Below are positions 7,076 to 12,018 of a DNA stretch of 12,018 nt, piece after piece. The notes under the pieces were generated by a model, which saw nothing but the letters and a program-made list of their open reading frames with translations, was not told where the DNA came from and ran no database searches. The stretch is taken from NCBI GenBank assembly GCA_031259745.1, contig JAIRLB010000086.1, forward strand, positions 1 to 12,018. Direction: 5' to 3'. Position 1 is the first letter of the stretch. Each line of letters begins with the position of its first letter. A program made the translations under genes and the position numbers. Source of the stretch: Rickettsiales bacterium. GTDB taxonomy: Bacteria > Pseudomonadota > Alphaproteobacteria > Rs-D84.

Positions 7076-7087
7076 AACGCGAAAGAG

Positions 7088-7116
7088 ATAATAAGGCACG
7101 CAAATAAAAAAATCAA
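7088..7116 (-). promoter_or_regulatory. Promoter of tRNA-Phe
   Basis: On the - strand -35 TTGATT (7116-7111) and -10 TATTAT (7093-7088) are separated by exactly 17 bases. The predicted start near 7081 is about six bases before the mature tRNA 5' end. The -35 shares bases with the gatB ribosome site on the other strand. Confidence 0.65.
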
Positions 7117-7120
7117 GGGG
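7115..7120 (+). promoter_or_regulatory. Shine-Dalgarno site of gatB
   Basis: AAGGGG lies eight bases before the gatB ATG and supports that start. It overlaps the opposite-strand -35 of the tRNA-Phe promoter. Confidence 0.6.
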
Positions 7121-7128
7121 AAATATAT

Positions 7129-8652
7129 ATGTTCACAATCAAAGGCAAAACAGGTGACTGGGAAGTGGTAATAGGTTTGGAAACTCATATGGAAGTATTA
7201 AGCGAATCCAAGCTGTTCAGCGGCGCATCTGCGGATTATAATCCGACCGTTTCACCTAATACCCAGGTTTCCATGGTTGACGCCGCGATGCCGGGCATGT
7301 TGCCTGTGCTGAACGAATATTGTGTAGAACAGGCTATCCGCATGGGGCTGGGGCTGAATGCGGAGATTTCCCACGCAAGCAAATTCGCGCGCAAGCAGTA
7401 CTTTTATCCCGATCTGCCCCAGGGTTATCAGATTTCGCAACCCGCAGAAGAAGCGCCGGTTGTAGGACGCGGCTGGATCGAAATCATGTCGGATGATGGG
7501 AAACAAAAAAAGATTCTTATTGAACGAGCGCACTTGGAACAAGACGCGGGCAAGTTGAAACATGATGCGCATCCGACAAAATCATTTGCGGATTACAACC
7601 GCACGGGCGTCGCATTGCTGGAAATCGTGACTTTTCTGGATGTGAAAAATCCAGATGCAAATTCATACATCACTTCGCCGGACGAAGCTGAGCGCTATCT
7701 GCGCGAGATTCGCGAAATTGCGCGCGCTTTGGGCGTATCCAAGGCGAATATGGAAGAAGGAAGCATGCGCGCGGATGTGAATGTATCGGTGCGCCCCGCT
7801 GGGTCGAAAGAATTCAGAACCAGAACCGAAGCAAAAAACATGGTTTCGTTCAAGTTCATCAAAAGCGCGATTGAATTCGAGGCGCGGCGTCAAATCGAAA
7901 TATATGAGAGCGGCGGCGCCGTATCCCAAGACACCATGCGTTACAATCAAGCGGACGGCACGACATCTGTCATGCGCAGCAAGGAAGATGCATTGGATTA
8001 TCGCTACTTCCCTGACCCTGATTTGTTACCGCTGATTATCGATGATGAAACCATTGAGCGCATTCGCGCAACGTTGCCAGAATTACCATCTGCACGACGC
8101 GCACGTTATATCGCTGAATTGGGTTTGTCCGAATACGATGCCGCGCGCTTGACGGAATCAGTTGATATTTCCAAATGGTATGAATTGGCCGTCGGCGATA
8201 AACCAGCGCGCGCGAAACCAATTGCAAACTGGTTAATCAGTGAACTGTTTGCGCACCCTGAAAATATGAATGTCGAAAACGCCGTGGATGCATCTGACAG
8301 TGGCGGTGCACGGATTATCACACCATCTGATCTGGCTGAGCTTGTGGATATGATTGCGGCAAATGAAATCAGTGGCAAACAAGCCAAAGATATCTTTATC
8401 AAGATGTTGGATGGCGAATGTGGCACTCCGCGCGAAATTGCAAGCCGATTCGGCATGAAACAAATCACTGATACGGGCGCGATTGAAAAGGCAATTGACG
8501 ATGTCATCGCCGCCAATGCCAGACAGGCTGAACAATACCGCGGCGGCAAGGTCGGTCTGATGGGCTTTTTTGTAGGCCAGGTTATGAAGGCGACGGGCGG
8601 ATCTGCGAATCCCGCAGCTGTTAATGAAATATTGAAAAAGAAACTAAATTAA
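7129..8652 (+). CDS. gatB: Asp/Glu-tRNA amidotransferase subunit B
   Basis: GatB binds the mischarged tRNA, activates its side-chain carboxylate with ATP and receives ammonia from GatA. The 507-residue sequence shows the family motifs: WEVVIGLETHMEV at 11-23, DAAMPGMLPVLN at 51-62, KFARKQYFYPDLPQGYQIS at 85-103, and the HLEQDAGKLKHD segment at 135-146. These are followed by SMRADVNVSVRP, RTEAKNM and DYRYFPDPDL. The C-terminal part (about 330-507) is the helical GatB/YqeY tail that contacts the tRNA elbow, ending in KVGLMGFFVGQVMKATGGSANPAAVNEILKKKL. Length is slightly above the usual 475-490. Unlike most operons it is separated from gatA by cutA and an opposing tRNA gene, so it needs read-through of the tRNA locus or its own promoter. 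Only a poor GATAAT (7087-7092) without a clear -35 is seen. Confidence 0.95.
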   Translation: MFTIKGKTGDWEVVIGLETHMEVLSESKLFSGASADYNPTVSPNTQVSMVDAAMPGMLPVLNEYCVEQAIRMGLGLNAEISHASKFARKQYFYPDLPQGYQISQPAEEAPVVGRGWIEIMSDDGKQKKILIERAHLEQDAGKLKHDAHPTKSFADYNRTGVALLEIVTFLDVKNPDANSYITSPDEAERYLREIREIARALGVSKANMEEGSMRADVNVSVRPAGSKEFRTRTEAKNMVSFKFIKSAIEFEARRQIEIYESGGAVSQDTMRYNQADGTTSVMRSKEDALDYRYFPDPDLLPLIIDDETIERIRATLPELPSARRARYIAELGLSEYDAARLTESVDISKWYELAVGDKPARAKPIANWLISELFAHPENMNVENAVDASDSGGARIITPSDLAELVDMIAANEISGKQAKDIFIKMLDGECGTPREIASRFGMKQITDTGAIEKAIDDVIAANARQAEQYRGGKVGLMGFFVGQVMKATGGSANPAAVNEILKKKLN

Positions 8653-8665
8653 AAAAGGATTAACT

Positions 8666-8848
8666 ATGACAAAAACTGTAAAGATTATAAAAGATCCCAC
8701 TTACTTGATCACCGGAATACTTCAATTTGATTTTACCCAACCAATTGGACGCAAATTGCCGGCAAAACAGATGTCTGACAAAATCTGGTCATCGACCAGC
8801 CCCCAGGCGCGCTTTTCCGCGCAGGTTATGCGTCAGAAAAAGCGGTAA
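8666..8848 (+). CDS. Small protein of 60 residues, unknown function
   Basis: This short frame begins 13 bases after gatB with a good ribosome site (AAGGA, six bases before the ATG) and ends eight bases before the Nudix start, so it fills the gap exactly as an operon member would. The product is basic, with no membrane segment or signal peptide: an N-terminal MTKTVKIIKDPTYL segment, then ILQFDFTQPIGRKLPAKQMSD, and a lysine/arginine-rich end (MRQKKR). I do not recognise the family. The regular spacing and ribosome site make it more likely real than not. Confidence 0.6.
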   Translation: MTKTVKIIKDPTYLITGILQFDFTQPIGRKLPAKQMSDKIWSSTSPQARFSAQVMRQKKR

Positions 8849-8855
8849 CATAAAC

Positions 8856-9455
8856 ATGCTTGCCATTGAATACCTTTTAACCAAATACAAGCCTTTTGAC
8901 GCGCTGGAAAAGATCGACCTGAATCGCCTGGGCCTGTTCGTATCGGAATACGGCGACAAAATTTATGACCGCACGCCCAGTCAGCCCGTCATCACAGCCA
9001 GCGCTGTTGTAGTCAATCCGGGGTTTACAAAAATACTAATAATGCGTCATAAACTGCACGGATTTTACAAGCAATTTGGCGGGCATGCCGATGGAAATCA
9101 CAATTTGGCCGCCGTTGCTGAATCGGAATTGCTGGAAGAATCCGGCGCGTATGGAAAATTGATGGATAAAAATCCTTTTGACTTGATTCGATGGAATTTT
9201 CCAGACCGCGAGAAAAACGGCATTTTTTACCCGGCGCATGATTGCTTTGACATAGCGTTTTTATTTGTAATTTCCGAAGCTGTAAAAATAAGCCATAATA
9301 AAAAAGAGGTTCTGGATACCAAATGGGAAAAACTTGAAACATGGCGTGACTATTCCGACACGACCAATCCCATATACAAGGATAATCCGCAAAACTTGGA
9401 TTACCAGCAGAGAATTTGCAAAAAGATAAAAATATTTGACCGGTGCCGGAAATGA
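8856..9455 (+). CDS. Nudix hydrolase
   Basis: This 199-residue protein carries a Nudix fold signature in the sub-family with GGHADG at the start of the box (QFGGHADGNHNLAAVAESELLEESGA, about residues 73-98). The metal-binding glutamates of RExxEE are present (ExxEE), but the arginine is serine and the glutamate seven residues into the box is histidine. Such enzymes hydrolyse nucleoside diphosphates linked to another group; the substrate is not readable here. An open frame extends upstream to 8727, but it overlaps the 60-residue gene and has no Nudix-like sequence before the ATG at 8856, so I take 8856 as the start although its ribosome site is weak. The stop overlaps the miaB start (ATGA), indicating coupled translation. 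Confidence 0.85.
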   Translation: MLAIEYLLTKYKPFDALEKIDLNRLGLFVSEYGDKIYDRTPSQPVITASAVVVNPGFTKILIMRHKLHGFYKQFGGHADGNHNLAAVAESELLEESGAYGKLMDKNPFDLIRWNFPDREKNGIFYPAHDCFDIAFLFVISEAVKISHNKKEVLDTKWEKLETWRDYSDTTNPIYKDNPQNLDYQQRICKKIKIFDRCRK

Positions 9456-10759
9456 AAAAATTCTTTATACAAACCTTTGGCTGCCAGATGAATGTCTATG
9501 ACGGGCAGCGAATTGCAAACATGCTGTCCGCATGCGAATGGACTCCGACAGATGATTTGGCGGATGCCGATTTGATTGTTCTTAACACATGCAGCGTCCG
9601 CGAAAAGGCCACAAATAAAGTATTTTCCGCGCTCGGGCGAATCCGCCGCGCCAAAAAGAAAGACGCCCTGTTCGGCATTGTCGGCTGCGTTGCGCGTGAA
9701 GCGGGCGCAGATGCGTTCAAACGAATTCCAGAATTGAATTTTGTATTGGGCCCGCAAAGCTATCACAAGCTGCCGGACATTTTGGAAAATCCGGACAGCA
9801 AATTATTGAACATCGATCTGGGCGGTTTGGAGAAATTTGACGAACTGCCGAAAATGTCCGCATCGCCAAAAGTCGCCTATATTCCCATACAAGAGGGATG
9901 CAATCATCTGTGCACATATTGCATCGTGCCATACACGCGCGGCCGCGAAATATCGCGCCCGAATGACGACGTCATGCGCGACACAACCCGCGCCGCGCAA
10001 ACCGGCGCTATCGAGATCTGCTTTCTGGGGCAGAATGTAAACGGTTACCGATACAAAGATTGCGGCGGCAAATGGTTCAATCTGGCAGATCTGATCCGCG
10101 AGACTGCAAGACTGCCGCAAATAAAACGCATCAGATTCACGTCCAGCTATCCGACCGAGATGACATGGGACCTGATTGAATTATTTAAGACCGAGCCGAA
10201 ACTTCTGCCCTTTTTAAATCTGCCTATTCAAAGCGGTTCTCTGAATATATTGTCCGCGATGAACCGCCCCTATTCCTTGGAATTGTATATGGATATTGTC
10301 GACAAGCTGCGTGTGGCGCGTCCGGATATCCAAATATCAAGCGATTTTATCGTGGGCTTTCCCGGCGAAACCGATGATGACTTTGAACGGACGATGGATA
10401 TCGCCAGACGCGTACGCTATATAAACTCCTATTCTTTCAAATACAGCCCACGTCCCCACACCGCCGCCGCCGGCATGCCGAATCAAATATCTGATAAGAT
10501 AAAAAAAGATCGTCTGGCGAAACTGGACGGTTTTCTGAACGAAGTCCAGCGCGAATTCAATCAGTCCTGCGTCGGCCGGATCTTGCCTTGTTTGCCGGAC
10601 GGGTTGGACAAAAGCGGAAAGCATCTGGTATTCCGCACCCCGTATATGCAGCAATGCATTGTGGAAAAGCCCGATTATGCGATTGGCGGATTAACCGATA
10701 TAAAAATCACGGCTGCGAACAAAGCGTCCCTGCGCGGCGAGATAGTTCATAAAAACTAA
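9452..10759 (+). CDS. miaB: tRNA-2-methylthio-N6-isopentenyladenosine synthase MiaB
   Basis: MiaB is a radical SAM methylthiotransferase that adds a methylthio group at C2 of i6A37 in tRNAs reading UNN codons, including tRNA-Phe. The N-terminal UPF0004 domain has C11 (FGCQMN), C47 (NTCSVREKA) and C79 (GCVARE), which bind one 4Fe-4S cluster. The radical SAM motif CxxxCxxC is at 150-157 (GCNHLCTYCIVPYTRG), followed by FLGQNVNGY, the SSDFIVGFPGET segment and YSPRPHT. A C-terminal TRAM domain (about 375-435) completes the usual architecture. Two motifs differ from common MiaB: TSSYP for TSxHP and LNLPIQSGS for LHLPxQSGS. A GTG at 9443 is in frame, but the ATG at 9452 fits better because MKKFFIQTFGCQMN begins at the domain start and overlaps the Nudix stop (ATGA). 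At 435 residues length is normal. Confidence 0.94.
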   Translation: MKKFFIQTFGCQMNVYDGQRIANMLSACEWTPTDDLADADLIVLNTCSVREKATNKVFSALGRIRRAKKKDALFGIVGCVAREAGADAFKRIPELNFVLGPQSYHKLPDILENPDSKLLNIDLGGLEKFDELPKMSASPKVAYIPIQEGCNHLCTYCIVPYTRGREISRPNDDVMRDTTRAAQTGAIEICFLGQNVNGYRYKDCGGKWFNLADLIRETARLPQIKRIRFTSSYPTEMTWDLIELFKTEPKLLPFLNLPIQSGSLNILSAMNRPYSLELYMDIVDKLRVARPDIQISSDFIVGFPGETDDDFERTMDIARRVRYINSYSFKYSPRPHTAAAGMPNQISDKIKKDRLAKLDGFLNEVQREFNQSCVGRILPCLPDGLDKSGKHLVFRTPYMQQCIVEKPDYAIGGLTDIKITAANKASLRGEIVHKN

Positions 10760-10864
10760 AAGAATGCTTCAGCGCTTTCCATCCATCCCGGCAAATGTCG
10801 ACAGATAAAAGCTGTCATCCTAAATACCCATATCCACAATAGATCGGTCAGAAATGACGATATC

Positions 10865-10878
10865 TTGATTAATATCAA
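10865..10878. repeat. Short palindrome upstream of the Dps-like gene
   Basis: TTGAT and ATCAA form a perfect 5-base inverted repeat around a TAAT centre. It lies about 60 bases upstream of the promoter of the Dps-like gene. It is AT-rich and could arise by chance. Confidence 0.4.
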
Positions 10879-10911
10879 AGTTATCGCCACTTATGGCCGA
10901 ATCGACATAAT

Positions 10912-10950
10912 ATATATCAATACAATCCTATATGATTGTAAAAGATATAT
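10912..10950. promoter_or_regulatory. Extended dyad, candidate operator of the Dps-like gene
   Basis: A two-tier inverted repeat. The inner arms TACAATC (10921-10927) and GATTGTA (10934-10940) are perfect complements around CTATAT. The outer arms ATATATC (10912-10918) and GATATAT (10944-10950) are also perfect complements, offset by one base. It overlaps the -35 element of the downstream promoter, the position expected of a repressor site. The binding protein is unknown. Confidence 0.6.
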
Positions 10951-10964
10951 TGTTATTCTATATT
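10936..10964 (+). promoter_or_regulatory. Promoter of the Dps-like gene
   Basis: TTGTAA (10936-10941) and TATATT (10959-10964) are separated by 17 bases. The predicted start near 10971 gives a leader of about 20 bases with a strong Shine-Dalgarno site. Confidence 0.6.
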
Positions 10965-10975
10965 TCGAACAAACC

Positions 10976-10982
10976 AAGGAGG
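10976..10982 (+). promoter_or_regulatory. Strong Shine-Dalgarno site that sets the start of the Dps-like gene
   Basis: AAGGAGG lies eight bases before the ATG at 10991, the best ribosome site in the window. It shows that the longer open frame reaching back to 10865 is not the gene start. Confidence 0.8.
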
Positions 10983-10990
10983 AAAATCTT

Positions 10991-11353
10991 ATGTTTGAAC
11001 TGATGCAACACTTAATCGCATTCAAATATGCATGCAAAACCAATCATTGGTCTACTGACAATTATGCGGATCATCTGCTGTTCGACCGACTGGCCGAAGG
11101 CATAGACGATTCGGTTGACGATATTGCGGAAAAGCATTTCATGGCCAACGATAATAAAAAAGCATTCGATACCGCCGTGCTGAATCCTGGGATGATAGAC
11201 AAGAATTTGGTCAAAATGATTGAATCTATCACCAAACATCTGGAAAAGCTGCAAAACGACGATTCGTTGAATACAGGCATGCTTTCTCTGCTAAGCAGAA
11301 TTGAAGAGGATTTTCTGACCAAACTGGCATTGGCAAAACTGGCCTCTAAATAA
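10991..11353 (+). CDS. Small ferritin-like/Dps-like protein (DUF5856-like)
   Basis: A 120-residue, mostly helical cytosolic protein. Residues 11-50 match the pattern of Dps and of the DUF5856 family found in phages and bacteria: KTNHWSTDNYADHLLFDRLAEGIDDSVDDIAEKHF. H19, H28, D43 and E47 fall at the order and, for H28-D43-E47, the exact spacing of the Dps ferroxidase ligands (H-x14-D-x3-E). The H19-H28 distance is three residues shorter than in Dps. At 120 residues it is shorter than Dps (about 150-165), so one or more helices of the bundle are reduced. It has its own promoter, a dyad overlapping it and a strong ribosome site, which suggests regulated, high expression. Iron storage or oxidative stress protection is inferred from the residues only. 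Confidence 0.75.
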   Translation: MFELMQHLIAFKYACKTNHWSTDNYADHLLFDRLAEGIDDSVDDIAEKHFMANDNKKAFDTAVLNPGMIDKNLVKMIESITKHLEKLQNDDSLNTGMLSLLSRIEEDFLTKLALAKLASK

Positions 11354-12018
11354 TCAATATGAAAAATCCGCTCTGCCTGGGGCGATTTCCGTTGGAAATT
11401 TATCTTGTTCCCGCACATAGATATCCGTCCACCTGTAATAAGCGATTATGCGTCCTGAGAGGATTATTTTTATCTGTATCTTGCTCTTAGTCGGTGGGTA
11501 GATATTCTGCCGGGGGATTTGATAGGTTTTACCCACGTAACTAAACGTCCAGTCGTTCTTTAAATGCCGCTCTACCATTATAAAACACACATCATCAATG
11601 TCTTCTACCCAATTAGGCAAAGGTCTATGCGTATTACCTTCAATCGCTGCTTTGGCATATCTCTTGTTATGCTCTACAACGTACCCAAGTACTTGTTCGC
11701 ATCCGCAATATCTCTAACCCCGTCTAGCTTCATCAATGGCACTAATCTACGCTGATGCACCCCGTTCCATCTATCTACACGGCCTTTGGCCTGAGCACTA
11801 TGCGCCATTATCACCCTTATACCAAGATTATCGCACATTCGGGTAAAGAAGTTCTCTTTATCCGCAACATGATACATGTTTCTTCCGTCAGCATAAAACG
11901 CCTGCGGCACGCCATACGCACTAAACCACCGCCAAGCACATCTGCACACAGATTCTATCGTCTCCTGCTCGTCAAAGCGCAGTTCAGCAGTATTCGTAGC
12001 ATCATCAACGATATTTAT
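11354..12018 (-). pseudogene. ISNCY/IS481-like transposase, frameshifted, 5' end outside the window
   Basis: Reading leftward from the window edge, one frame gives the DDE core: NIVDDATNTAELRF with the first aspartate, WRWFSAYGVPQAFYADGRNMY with the second, then LGIRVIMAHSAQAKGRVDRWNGVHQRRL, where the third acidic residue is D instead of the usual E. It ends with ANKYLG and a stop at 11674-11676. The neighbouring frame continues without a gap as YVVEHNKRYAKAAIEGNTHRPLPNW and on to a C-terminal domain (VERHLKNDWTFSYVGKTYQI) ending at a stop at 11354-11356. The join is a one-base shift at about 11680-11690, best explained by loss of one base in a TTGGG(G)TAC context; no classical slippery heptamer is present. 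The N-terminal helix-turn-helix part would lie beyond 12018. Confidence 0.85.
11354..12018 (-). mobile_element. 3' part of an insertion sequence, ISNCY/IS481-like
   Basis: The element covers the right end of the window and continues past it. Its transposase stop touches the stop codon of the Dps-like gene, so the IS terminus must lie within or very close to the end of that gene, or between the two stops. The terminal inverted repeat cannot be defined because the other end is not in view. Confidence 0.7.

Noticed and set aside
8727..8855. N-terminal extension of the Nudix frame
   Set aside because: It overlaps the 60-residue small gene out of frame, has no ribosome site and reads as an arginine-rich shadow; the Nudix protein starts well at 8856.
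10799..10816. GACAG/CTGTC hairpin after miaB as a terminator
   Set aside because: The stem is only five pairs with a seven-base loop and no T-run follows, so intrinsic termination is not supported.
10865..10990. Upstream extension of the Dps-like frame back to 10865
   Set aside because: It would cover the promoter and dyad, is not protein-like, and the strong AAGGAGG site points to the ATG at 10991.

Overview
The window reads as a compact, gene-dense chromosomal segment from an alphaproteobacterium-like organism, possibly host-associated with a reduced genome. The basis is the gene content: a SufC ATPase, a transamidosome gatC/gatA/gatB set, a RuvX plus DEDDy exonuclease pair and MiaB, with short spacers and ATGA start/stop overlaps. 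Exact taxonomy is inference. Most of the window is core housekeeping DNA. The less ordinary parts are a secreted protein nested in the gat operon, an antisense tRNA inside the gat cluster, a Dps-like gene behind an elaborate dyad, and a broken insertion sequence at the right edge.

Left block (1-2698, + strand): the last codons of an upstream gene, then sufC, then two overlapping integral membrane protein genes (an unrecognised protein with about eight membrane segments and an AI-2E/PerM-family permease). A roughly 400-base stretch follows (2699-3104) with no convincing intact gene, but with a possible decayed gene on the - strand.

Middle block: ruvX and an RNase D-like exonuclease form a leftward pair (4200 to 3105). 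It diverges from a rightward gat operon across a 40-base AT-rich gap in which promoters for both directions can be drawn. The gat operon runs gatC, a small secreted cysteine-rich protein gene, gatA, then cutA. The 3' end of cutA runs into the 3' end of a convergent tRNA-Phe(GAA) gene. gatB follows on the + strand and appears continuous with a 60-codon small gene, a Nudix hydrolase with an altered Nudix box, and miaB. GatCAB makes Gln-tRNA(Gln) and/or Asn-tRNA(Asn). MiaB modifies A37 of tRNAs that read UNN codons, a class that includes the tRNA-Phe encoded here, so the block is translation-centred.

Right block (10760-12018): a 231-base spacer holds two inverted repeats and a good promoter in front of a 120-residue Dps/DUF5856-like protein that keeps a His/His/Asp/Glu metal-site pattern. 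Directly after its stop codon lies the 3' end of a leftward ISNCY/IS481-like transposase. It carries a frameshift and continues beyond the window edge.

No CRISPR array, phage module or obvious defence island is visible. I do not see a wholly new multigene system. The best candidates for undescribed biology are the secreted protein inside gatCAB, the cutA/tRNA-Phe/gatB overlap, and the Dps-like gene with its dyad operator.
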